In this document: one piece after another, positions 8,561 to 15,286 of the stretch
Position numbering within the stretch: position 1 is the stretch's first letter
Layout: every line of letters starts with the position of its first letter
Assembly: GCA_965215165.1 (NCBI GenBank)
Contig: CBDCCX010000006.1
Coordinates: 2,232,001 to 2,296,000, forward strand
Direction: 5' to 3'
Source of the DNA: JANQRZ01 sp965215165
GTDB lineage: Bacteria > Bacteroidota > Rhodothermia > Rhodothermales > JANQRZ01
DNA: 64,000 nucleotides
The notes under the pieces: generated by a model
The model's database searches: none
The model's input: the letters and a program-made list of their open reading frames with translations, nothing else
Told to the model about the DNA's origin: nothing
Made by a program: the position numbers and the translations under genes

Positions 8561-9751
8561 CTAGCCCCGCATCCGGCCGACGACCACGGCGAGCTGCGCG
8601 GCGGCGACGTCGAGGGCGGCCTCGGTCGTGCCTCGGCCGAGCGAGAAGCGGACCGTCGCATTCGCGGTCTCGCGGGGGACGCCGAGCGCGCGGAGGACGT
8701 GGCTCGGCTCGACGGCCCCACTCGTGCACGCGCTCCCGCTGGAGACGTACACCCCGGCGAGGTCGAGCCCGAGCAGGAGCATCTCGCCGTCGAGCGGCCG
8801 TCCACCGAGCGGTGGGAACGACACGTTGAGGAGGTGCGGCGCACAGCCCGAGTGCTCGTCGCCGAGCGGTGTGTTGAACCGGACGGCCTCGCCGAAGGCC
8901 GTGCGGATCGACGCGGCGAGCCGGTCGCGCAACCCGGTCAGCCGGTCGTGCTCCGCCTCGGCCGCCGCGCTCGCCCGCCGCAGCGCCTCGGCGAGGCCGA
9001 CGACCGCCGCCACGTTCTCGGTCCCCCCGCGCCGCCCCCGCTCCTGCGCGCCGCCGACGACGAGCGGCGCGAACGGCGTCCCGGTGCGGACGTAGAGCAC
9101 GCCCGCGCCCTTCGGCCCGTAGACCTTGTGCGCTGAGAGCGAGAGCAGGTCCACGCCGAGAGCCTGCCCTGAGCCTGCCGAAGGGTCGTTCACGTCGAGG
9201 CGGTAGAGTCCGGCGGCTTGCACCGCGTCGGTGTGGAGCGCGACGCCACGCGCTTGGCAGACCGCGGCGATCTCCCGGATCGGGCTGAGCGTGCCAAGCT
9301 CGTTGTTGACCGCCATCACCGAGACCAGGCCCGTCTCGTCCGTGATCGCCTCGGCGACCTGCTCGGGCGTCACGGCTCCGCTCGGCGGCGGAGTGAGAAT
9401 CGTGACGGGGTGGCCGGCGTCGCGCAGCGCCTCGGCGGGTCGGAGGACGGCCTCGTGCTCGGCCGCCGAGGTCACCAAACCCGGCCGCGCGCTTGGACTC
9501 GTGAGCACGCCGCGCAGGGCGGCGTTGTCCGCCTCGGTGCCGCCGCTCGTGAAGACGATCTCGCCCGGCTCGGCCCCGAGCACGGCGGCCACGGACTCGC
9601 GCGCCGACTCGACCGCGAAGCGCGCCCGCCGCCCGAGCGCGTGGACCGACGAGGCGTTGCCGTAGTCCGCCCGGAGGTACGGCAGCATGGCCTCCAGCAC
9701 CGCCTCGTCGAGCGGCGTGGTCGCGGCGTGATCGAGATAGACGTCGGACAT
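8561..9751 (-). CDS. Cysteine desulfurase (NifS/IscS family) with a 9-residue in-frame insertion
   Basis: 396 residues starting MSDVYLDHAATTPLDEAV. It is a PLP fold-type I enzyme that takes sulfur from cysteine for Fe-S clusters and tRNA thiolation. Landmarks are HAATTP, the TSGGTEADNAAL cofactor loop, the PLP lysine in LSLSAHKVYGPKGAG, and the catalytic Cys in SSGSACTSGAVEPSHVL near the C-terminus. The length is normal except for an extra DPSAGSGQA stretch just before LGVDLLSLSAHK, encoded at 9161-9187 (see that entry). Five GGGCAGC repeats lie directly upstream of the start. No iscU or iscR is adjacent, so it may serve a general or tRNA-modification role. Confidence 0.93.
   Translation of the reverse strand: MSDVYLDHAATTPLDEAVLEAMLPYLRADYGNASSVHALGRRARFAVESARESVAAVLGAEPGEIVFTSGGTEADNAALRGVLTSPSARPGLVTSAAEHEAVLRPAEALRDAGHPVTILTPPPSGAVTPEQVAEAITDETGLVSVMAVNNELGTLSPIREIAAVCQARGVALHTDAVQAAGLYRLDVNDPSAGSGQALGVDLLSLSAHKVYGPKGAGVLYVRTGTPFAPLVVGGAQERGRRGGTENVAAVVGLAEALRRASAAAEAEHDRLTGLRDRLAASIRTAFGEAVRFNTPLGDEHSGCAPHLLNVSFPPLGGRPLDGEMLLLGLDLAGVYVSSGSACTSGAVEPSHVLRALGVPRETANATVRFSLGRGTTEAALDVAAAQLAVVVGRMRG
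9161..9187 (-). repeat. 27-bp in-frame insertion element within cysteine desulfurase gene
   Basis: On the minus strand these 27 bases read GACCCTTCGGCAGGCTCAGG followed by GCAGGCT and encode DPSAGSGQA. They lie between DVN and LGVDLL, where related desulfurases run straight through (pattern LDV.ALGVDLLSLS). The core CCTTCGGCAGGCTCAGG closely resembles a short element (CCTTCGACAGGCTCAGG-like) that I recall as scattered through many environmental bacterial genomes, inside and between genes. The call as an inserted element is inference from alignment to remembered family members. Confidence 0.55.
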
Positions 9752-9759
9752 GTTTCGGT

Positions 9760-9794
9760 GGGCAGCGGGCAGCGGGCAGCGGGCAGCGGGCAGC
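9760..9794 (-). repeat. Five tandem copies of a 7-bp repeat upstream of cysteine desulfurase
   Basis: GGGCAGC (plus strand) is repeated five times without interruption at 9760-9794, ending 8 bp before the start codon at 9751. This is the untranslated leader or promoter region of the gene, where copy-number changes by slipped-strand replication could alter expression. Confidence 0.85.
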
Positions 9795-9946
9795 AAGCTA
9801 GGCGCGCAGCGCAACGATGAGGGTTAACTTTCTCGGTTTTCCTCCCCGGCCGTTCTCGAAGTTATCGCAAGGCCGGACCCGGACCATGCCGTGTCCGTAG
9901 GACCGTCTTTCCCCTTTTTCCGCTCGCTCCTCCACCCGACTCTTTC

Positions 9947-11269
9947 ATGGACAAGCTCGTCATCCAGGGCGGCCACCCACTCACCGGCACCATCCACGTC
10001 GGTGGCTCGAAGAACACCGCGCTCCCGCTCATGGCCGCCGCCGTGCTCGCCGACGGCGCCACGACGCTCCACAACATGCCGGTCCTGCGCGACGTGCACA
10101 CCTTCGCCAATGTCCTCCGCGTCTCCGGCTGCGGCGTCACCTACAAGCCCGACGACGACCCCTCGACGCCGGACTCGATGGTGATCGACGCCTCGAACGT
10201 GAACCACCCCGAGGCCCCCTACGACCTCGTCAAGAAGATGCGGGCCTCGTTCTACATGCTCGGTGCCCTCCTTGGGCGCTGCGGCCAAGCGCGCGTCTCG
10301 CTCCCCGGCGGCTGCGCGTGGGGACCCCGCCCGGTCGACCTCCACATCAAGGGCATGGAGGCCCTCGGCGCGGAGATCCACCTGGAGCAGGGCGATGTCG
10401 TAGCGACCACCCCCGGCGGCCGGCTCCGGGGCGGGCACTTCCGGTTCGAGCCGGTCTCGGTCGGCGCGACGATCAACGTGATGCTCGCCGCCGTCACCGC
10501 CGAGGGCGAGACCGTCCTCGAGAACGTTGCCGCCGAGCCGGACGTGGTCGTCTTCGGCGAGATGCTCCAGCAGATGGGGGCGCAGATCGACGGGCTGGGC
10601 ACCAAGACGATCACGATCCAGGGCGTCGAGCGCCTCGCCCCGGTGGACTTCTGGAACTGCCCGGACCGGATCGAGCTCGGCACCTACATGATCGCGGCCG
10701 TGATGGCGGGCGAGCCCGGCTCGACCTTCCGCATCACCGGAGCCCGCGCCGAGCACCTCGGCACGGCGTTCCCCGAGGCGTTCCGCGCGACGGGTGCGGC
10801 CTTCTCCGTCGAGCCCGAGGCCGAAGGGCCGCACGAGGTCGTGACCGTCACCGTCCCCGAGACGATCAAGGCCGTCGACGTCGTGACCGACCCGTACCCC
10901 GGTTTCGCGACCGACCTGCAGGCGCAGTGGACGGTCCTGATGACGCAGGCCGACGGCACCGCCGCCATCACCGACACGATCTACACCGACCGCTTCAAGC
11001 ACATCCCCGAGCTCAACCGGATGGGCACCGAGTGCCAGGTGTCGGACAACAAGGTCGTCGTCCAGGGCGCGGGCCGCAACGGCATCAGCGGCGCGACGGT
11101 GATGAGCACCGACCTCCGCGCGAGCGTCTCGCTCGTGCTGGCCGGCATGGTGGCGAAGGGCCAGACCGACGTGCTCCGCGTCTACCACCTCGACCGCGGC
11201 TACGAGGACCTCGAGGGCAAGCTCTCCGCCGCCGGCATCGCCATCGAGCGCGAGCAGTACGAGGAGTAG
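9947..11269 (+). CDS. murA: UDP-N-acetylglucosamine 1-carboxyvinyltransferase
   Basis: 440 residues. MurA catalyses the first committed step of peptidoglycan synthesis, transferring enolpyruvate from PEP to UDP-GlcNAc in the cytoplasm. The two-lobed EPSP-synthase fold is visible. GGSKNTALPLMAAA contains the catalytic Lys-Asn pair, VSLPGGCAWGPRPVDLHIKG contains the active-site Cys (position 115 in E. coli), TDPYPGFATDLQAQ contains the catalytic Asp, and DLRASVSLVLAG contains the conserved Arg. The Cys is present, so fosfomycin sensitivity at this residue is expected. The gene ends 6 bp before an ABC exporter gene, suggesting co-transcription. Confidence 0.97.
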   Translation: MDKLVIQGGHPLTGTIHVGGSKNTALPLMAAAVLADGATTLHNMPVLRDVHTFANVLRVSGCGVTYKPDDDPSTPDSMVIDASNVNHPEAPYDLVKKMRASFYMLGALLGRCGQARVSLPGGCAWGPRPVDLHIKGMEALGAEIHLEQGDVVATTPGGRLRGGHFRFEPVSVGATINVMLAAVTAEGETVLENVAAEPDVVVFGEMLQQMGAQIDGLGTKTITIQGVERLAPVDFWNCPDRIELGTYMIAAVMAGEPGSTFRITGARAEHLGTAFPEAFRATGAAFSVEPEAEGPHEVVTVTVPETIKAVDVVTDPYPGFATDLQAQWTVLMTQADGTAAITDTIYTDRFKHIPELNRMGTECQVSDNKVVVQGAGRNGISGATVMSTDLRASVSLVLAGMVAKGQTDVLRVYHLDRGYEDLEGKLSAAGIAIEREQYEE

Positions 11270-11275
11270 CACCGC

Positions 11276-13075
11276 GTGGCTGACGACTCTCCGAAGACCC
11301 TCGCCGAAGCGCTGAGGCCGCCACCGCTCGGCCGGCTGCTGCGGCGCATCCTCGGCTTCGCCCGGCCGCACCGGCGGCGGCTCGCGGCGGCGCTCGTGCT
11401 CTCGGTGCTCGGCTCGCTCGCCGCGCTCGTCGTCCCGCTCGGGCTGCGCGCCCTGCTCGACGCCGTCTTCCAGAACGGCGACCGGGGGATGCTCGACACC
11501 CTCGCGCTGGCGCTGCTGGCGCTCTTCGTGCTCCAGACGGGGCTGCGGTTCTTCGGGTCGTACTGGATGGCGTGGGTCGGCGAGCGCATCATCGCCGACC
11601 TGCGGCAGCAGGTCTACACCCACCTCCACCGGCTCGGGCTGCGGTTCTACACCAGCACCCGGATCGGCGAGATCACCTCGCGGCTGACCAACGACGTCGG
11701 CAAGCTCCAGTCGGCCGCGACGAGCGACCTCAGCCAGCTCGTCGGCCAGGCGCTGACGCTCGTCGGCTCGCTCGGGCTGATGGTGGTGCTCAACTGGCGG
11801 CTCTCGCTCGTGGTCTTCGCCACGGTCCCGGCCGTGACGCTGCTCTCGCGCTACTTCGGGGCCATCGTCCGCCGCTACGCCCGCGCCATCCAGGACCGCC
11901 TCGCCGACACGACGGCGATCGCCGAGGAGGCGCTCGGCGCGGTGCGCGTGGTCCAGGCCTTCGCGCGCGAGTCCTACGAGACCGGGCGCTACGGCGCGGC
12001 CGTCGAGGAGCTGTTCGGCACGGCGAAGCGGCAGGCGCTCATCAGTGCGGCGTTCTGGTCGCTCATCGGGCTGCTCTTCTTCAGCGGGCTGGTCGTCATC
12101 TTCTGGTTCGGCGGGGTCGAGGTCCTGGCCGGCCGCCTCACGGCGGGCGACCTGGTGGCGTTCATCTTCTACGCCTTCTCGATCGCCCAGAGCGTCGGCG
12201 TGCTCTCGCGCCTCTACACCTCGTACAGCTCGGCCGCCGGAGCGAGCGAGCGGGTCTTCGAGCTGCTCGACACCGAGCCCGAGCTGCGCGACGCGCCCGA
12301 CGCCCAGCCGCTGCCGGTGCTCCGGGGCGAGGTCGTCTTCGACGACGTGACGTTCGGCTACGAGCCGGGGCAGCCGATCCTGCGCGGCGTCTCGCTCCGG
12401 GCCATACCGGGCCAGACGGTCGCGCTCGTCGGGCCGAGCGGGGCGGGCAAGACGACGCTGCTCAACCTGATCCCGCGCTTCTACGAACCCGACGCCGGCC
12501 GCATTCTGCTCGACGGGCATGACCTGCGCGAGGTGCAGCTCCTCTCGGTCCGCGCCCAGATCGGGCTGGTGTTCCAGGAGATCCAGCTCTTCGGCGCGTC
12601 GATCGGCGAGAACATTCGCTACGGCCGGCTCGACGCGACCGACGCCGAGGTCCAGGCCGCCGCCCGAGCCGCGAACGCCGCCGGCTTCATCGAGGCGCTG
12701 CCGAGCGGGTACGACACCGAGGTCGGCGAGCGCGGGGTCAAGCTCTCCGGCGGGCAGCGGCAGCGCGTCGCCATCGCCAGGGCGCTGCTCAAGGACCCGC
12801 GCATCCTGCTCCTGGACGAGGCCACGAGCGCGCTCGACTCCGAGTCCGAGGCGCTCGTCCAAGAGGCCCTCGACCGGCTGCTTCGGGGCCGCACCGCCTT
12901 CGTGATCGCCCACCGCCTCGCGACGGTCCGCGACGCCGACCGCATCCTGGTCCTCGACGGCGGCCGGATCGTGGAGGACGGCACCCACGAGGAGCTGACC
13001 GCCGCCGACGGCCTCTACCGTCGCCTCGCCGACTTGCAGTTCCGCGAGACCGCCGCCGCCCCGTCGCCATCGTGA
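11276..13075 (+). CDS. ABC transporter ATP-binding/permease (MsbA-like exporter half)
   Basis: 599 residues from a GTG start, 6 bp after murA. Residues about 25-320 form a six-helix type I exporter domain, including the conserved EEALGAVRVVQAFARE coupling segment. The nucleotide-binding domain follows: Walker A GPSGAGKTT, Q-loop LVFQEIQLF, signature LSGGQRQRVAIARALL, Walker B ILLLDEATSALD and H-loop FVIAHRLATV. It probably works as a homodimer that flips lipid-linked or hydrophobic substrates across the inner membrane. Adjacency to murA makes an envelope lipid flippase plausible, but the substrate is not determined by sequence. Confidence 0.92.
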   Translation: MADDSPKTLAEALRPPPLGRLLRRILGFARPHRRRLAAALVLSVLGSLAALVVPLGLRALLDAVFQNGDRGMLDTLALALLALFVLQTGLRFFGSYWMAWVGERIIADLRQQVYTHLHRLGLRFYTSTRIGEITSRLTNDVGKLQSAATSDLSQLVGQALTLVGSLGLMVVLNWRLSLVVFATVPAVTLLSRYFGAIVRRYARAIQDRLADTTAIAEEALGAVRVVQAFARESYETGRYGAAVEELFGTAKRQALISAAFWSLIGLLFFSGLVVIFWFGGVEVLAGRLTAGDLVAFIFYAFSIAQSVGVLSRLYTSYSSAAGASERVFELLDTEPELRDAPDAQPLPVLRGEVVFDDVTFGYEPGQPILRGVSLRAIPGQTVALVGPSGAGKTTLLNLIPRFYEPDAGRILLDGHDLREVQLLSVRAQIGLVFQEIQLFGASIGENIRYGRLDATDAEVQAAARAANAAGFIEALPSGYDTEVGERGVKLSGGQRQRVAIARALLKDPRILLLDEATSALDSESEALVQEALDRLLRGRTAFVIAHRLATVRDADRILVLDGGRIVEDGTHEELTAADGLYRRLADLQFRETAAAPSPS

Positions 13076-13103
13076 CCGCCCGCCGTTCGGTGAACGAAAA
13101 AAC

Positions 13104-13177
13104 GTAGGGGCGAACGGCGTTCGCCCTGACCGGGAATGGTACCGGCCTCGAACCGGGCGAACGCCGTTCGCCCCTAC
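13104..13177. repeat. REP-like element with 23-bp perfect inverted repeats
   Basis: The arm at 13104-13126 begins GTAGGGGCGAACGGCG. It is perfectly complementary to the arm at 13155-13177, which ends GCCGTTCGCCCCTAC; a 28-nt loop lies between. Each arm is itself nearly palindromic (GGGCGAAC/GTTCGCCC). It lies between the ABC exporter stop and the cyclophilin gene. Related GTAG(G/A)-bounded palindromes occur at 18246-18278 and 56795-56815. Confidence 0.8.
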
Positions 13178-13199
13178 ACCCCGAGCACGACGGCTTCGG

Positions 13200-13206
13200 T
13201 ACCTTC
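13200..13206 (+). promoter_or_regulatory. Candidate promoter element TACCTTC upstream of cyclophilin gene
   Basis: TACCTTC lies 32 bp before the start codon at 13239. The same TACCTT(C/T/G) motif stands at similar distances before several genes here and before tRNA-Glu. Confidence 0.4.
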
Positions 13207-13238
13207 CTGCTTTCCTTCGACCCCATCCCCACACCCCC

Positions 13239-13724
13239 ATGCCCGCCTCCTACGCCAAGCCGCACGCCATGCAGATCGACCCGGACAGCTCCTACCGGGC
13301 GACCATCGAAACCGACAAGGGCACCATCGAGGTCCAGCTCTACGCGGAGCACGCCCCGAAGACGGTCAACAACTTCGTCGCCCTCGCGCGCGACGGGTTC
13401 TACGACGGCCTGACCTTCCACCGCGTCATCCCCAACTTCATGGTCCAGGGCGGCGACCCCGACGGCACCGGGCGCGGCGGGCCGGGCTACAAGTTCGAGG
13501 ACGAGGTCCGCGACAACCCGCTCAAGCACGAGACCGGCTCGCTCTCGATGGCGAACGCCGGGCCGAACACCAACGGCAGCCAGTTCTTCATCACCCACGG
13601 CCCGCAGCCCCACCTCAACGGCCGCCACACCGTCTTCGGCTCCGTCACCGAGGGCCAGGACGTGGTCGACGCCGTCGAGCAGGGCGACGTGATGCGGACG
13701 GTCACCATCACCGAAGGCGACTAA
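13239..13724 (+). CDS. Cyclophilin-type peptidyl-prolyl cis-trans isomerase
   Basis: 161 residues, no signal peptide, so cytoplasmic. The cyclophilin core is complete: GTIEVQLYAEHAPKTVNNFVALAR, FHRVIPNFMVQGGDPDGTGRGGPGYKFEDE with the catalytic Arg in FHRVI, and SLSMANAGPNTNGSQFFITHGPQPHLNGRHTVFG, which lines the proline pocket. It accelerates proline isomerisation during folding. It is monocistronic by appearance, with a promoter motif upstream and a strong intrinsic terminator at 13748-13781. The internal ATG at 13269 is a possible alternative start giving a protein closer to the minimal domain. Confidence 0.95.
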   Translation: MPASYAKPHAMQIDPDSSYRATIETDKGTIEVQLYAEHAPKTVNNFVALARDGFYDGLTFHRVIPNFMVQGGDPDGTGRGGPGYKFEDEVRDNPLKHETGSLSMANAGPNTNGSQFFITHGPQPHLNGRHTVFGSVTEGQDVVDAVEQGDVMRTVTITEGD

Positions 13725-13747
13725 CCCCGCCTGCATCTCTGTAGACC

Positions 13748-13781
13748 GGAGGGCGTATCGCGCGGTGCGCCCTCCCTTTTT
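13748..13781 (+). terminator. Intrinsic terminator after cyclophilin gene
   Basis: GGAGGGCG (13748-13755) pairs with CGCCCTCC (13768-13775), followed by a run of five T. It lies 23 bp beyond the cyclophilin stop and immediately before the CPBP gene start. Confidence 0.85.
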
Positions 13782-13785
13782 GCCC

Positions 13786-14601
13786 ATGCTTGACGCCCCG
13801 CTCCCGCCGTCGGCCGACGTCCCCCTCCGCCCCGCGTGGCTGAACCGCCTCGGCCTCTCGCCCGAGCGGCGCGACTACCTCCGCCTCTCGCGCACGGCGA
13901 CCTACAGCTTCCTTGCCGCGCTCCCGCTCCTAGTCGGCTACCACGCGCTGATCCTGCTGGCGAACGGCGGGCAGACCGGCGTCCGCGTCGGGGCCGAGGT
14001 CTGGATCACCCAGCTCCTCGCGGCGGTCGGTGCGACGGGGATGCTCGCGCTCGGCATCGCCGTGCTGCTCGTCGGGATCGGGGTGTTCGTGTGGGAGCGG
14101 AAAAAGGACATCCCGATCCGGCGGCACTACCTGGGCTGGATGGTCGCGGAGAGCGCCGTCTACGCCGTGCTCCTCGCGCTCTCGATCGGGTGGGTGGTGG
14201 GGATGCTCTTCGCGTTCGCGCCCGGCGTGGTCGCGCCCGACGTGATGGCGGCGCAGGTCGGCCGGCCGGGGCGGTTCACGCTCGTGGCGCTCTCGCTGGG
14301 CGCGGGGATCTACGAGGAGTTGGTGTTCCGCGTTGTGCTCGTCGGCGGGCTCTTCGTGGCGCTGCACCGGCTCGGGCCGTGGGAGCGGGGCCGGGCCTAC
14401 CTGGTAGCAGCCGTCGTGGGCGCGTTGGTCTTCAGCGCGGTCCACTACCTCGGCGCGCTCGGCGACCCGTTCGCGCTGTCGTCGTTCACGTTCCGCTTCC
14501 TGTTCGGCTTGGCGCTCAACGCGGTCTTTCTGGTGCGCGGCTTCGGCATCGCCGCGTGGGCACACGCGCTCTACGACGTGCTCGTCGTCACCTTTCTTTG
14601 A
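13786..14601 (+). CDS. CPBP family intramembrane glutamic endopeptidase
   Basis: 271 residues from the ATG at 13786; an upstream GTG at 13765 falls inside the terminator and is rejected. There are eight or so hydrophobic segments. The three CPBP/Abi motifs are present in order: EELVFRVVLVGG (EExxxR), FSAVHYLG (FxxxH) and AHALYD (HxxxB), which form the intramembrane glutamate protease site related to Rce1. Bacterial members can cleave membrane or bacteriocin-type substrates; the target here is unknown. A cupin gene follows after 8 bp, so the two are probably co-transcribed. Confidence 0.9.
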   Translation: MLDAPLPPSADVPLRPAWLNRLGLSPERRDYLRLSRTATYSFLAALPLLVGYHALILLANGGQTGVRVGAEVWITQLLAAVGATGMLALGIAVLLVGIGVFVWERKKDIPIRRHYLGWMVAESAVYAVLLALSIGWVVGMLFAFAPGVVAPDVMAAQVGRPGRFTLVALSLGAGIYEELVFRVVLVGGLFVALHRLGPWERGRAYLVAAVVGALVFSAVHYLGALGDPFALSSFTFRFLFGLALNAVFLVRGFGIAAWAHALYDVLVVTFL

Positions 14602-14609
14602 GGGTAGCC

Positions 14610-14969
14610 ATGCAGAAAGTCAACCTCGCCGACGCCTTCGCCTCGTTCACCGAACCCTGGTCGCCGCGCATCGCGGCCGAGCTGAACGGGCAGGAGGTCC
14701 GGCTCGCCAAGCTCGAGGGGCCGTTCGTGTGGCACCGCCACGCCGACGCAGACGAGCTGTTCTTGGTCGTCAAGGGCCACCTCACGCTGCGGCTGCGCGA
14801 CCGCGACATCGAGCTAGAGGAGGGCGAGCTGTTCGTCGTCCCGCGCGGCGTCGAGCACCTGCCCGTCGCCGAGGCCGAGTGCCACGTTCTGTTCTTCGAG
14901 CCGGCGGGGACGCTCAACACGGGCGAGGCCGAGAACGAGCGGACGGTCCGCACGCTCGAGCGTCTCTGA
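14610..14969 (+). CDS. Single-domain cupin protein
   Basis: 119 residues. The metal-binding cupin motifs are clear: WHRHADADELFLVVKGHLTLRL (G-x5-HxH-x3-4-E-x6-G type) and GELFVVPRGVEHLPVAEAECHVLFFEP (second motif with the last His). It belongs to the small cupin_2 proteins often annotated as mannose-6-phosphate isomerase-like, but it is too short to be that enzyme. It begins 8 bp after the CPBP protease gene. Function is unknown; metal binding is likely. Confidence 0.85.
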   Translation: MQKVNLADAFASFTEPWSPRIAAELNGQEVRLAKLEGPFVWHRHADADELFLVVKGHLTLRLRDRDIELEEGELFVVPRGVEHLPVAEAECHVLFFEPAGTLNTGEAENERTVRTLERL

Positions 14970-15079
14970 GAGACTGTTGAGGATTCACCACGACGGGCTG
15001 CGCGTGCTCGCCCGCTTCGCGCTCCTAGAGACCCGGCCTCTCGCTCTCGCTCGCTACCCTCTCGGGAATAACAGTCTCT
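14969..15079. repeat. Intergenic segment bounded by 10-bp inverted repeats
   Basis: AGAGACTGTT at 14969-14978 is perfectly inverted as AACAGTCTCT at 15070-15079. Between them lies a Ser/Arg-codon-like CTCGCTCTCGCTCGC tract but no credible gene. The same 10-mer AACAGTCTCT recurs at 25037-25046 beside a similar tract, so this may be a small dispersed element. Confidence 0.45.
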
Positions 15080-15093
15080 GACACTTCGCCGCG

Positions 15094-15252
15094 ATGGCCC
15101 ACCGCAAGCCGAATCTGCCGACCAAGACATGCCCGGTTTGCAAGCGCTCGTTCGCGTGGCGCAGGAAATGGGCGCGCGATTGGGAGCAGGTCGTCTATTG
15201 CAGCGAGCGCTGCCGCCAAGCATCCAAGACGAAGCACGGACCGGCGTCGTAG
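15094..15252 (+). CDS. DUF2256 zinc-ribbon-like small protein
   Basis: 52 residues, too short for many gene callers. The translation MAHRKPNLPTKTCPVCKRSF, then AWRRKWARDWEQVVYCSERC, carries the two CxxC/CxxxC cysteine pairs (CPVC and CSERC) and the WRRKWARDW core that define DUF2256. The four cysteines imply a bound metal, probably zinc. In other bacteria members often neighbour cryptochrome/photolyase genes; none is adjacent here. Function unknown. Confidence 0.9.
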   Translation: MAHRKPNLPTKTCPVCKRSFAWRRKWARDWEQVVYCSERCRQASKTKHGPAS

Positions 15253-15286
15253 CTTCGCCCCGTCCTGCCCACCACCGAGGCTCCCG

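Noticed and set aside
9824..13240. Very long open frame on the minus strand opposite murA and the ABC exporter
   Set aside because: High-GC genes leave long antisense frames. The translation is low-complexity Arg/Glu/Gly/Ala with no domain, while the plus strand encodes two complete conserved proteins.
13765..14601. GTG at 13765 as the CPBP protease start
   Set aside because: It falls in the stem of the upstream terminator; the ATG at 13786 is clean and gives a normal family length.
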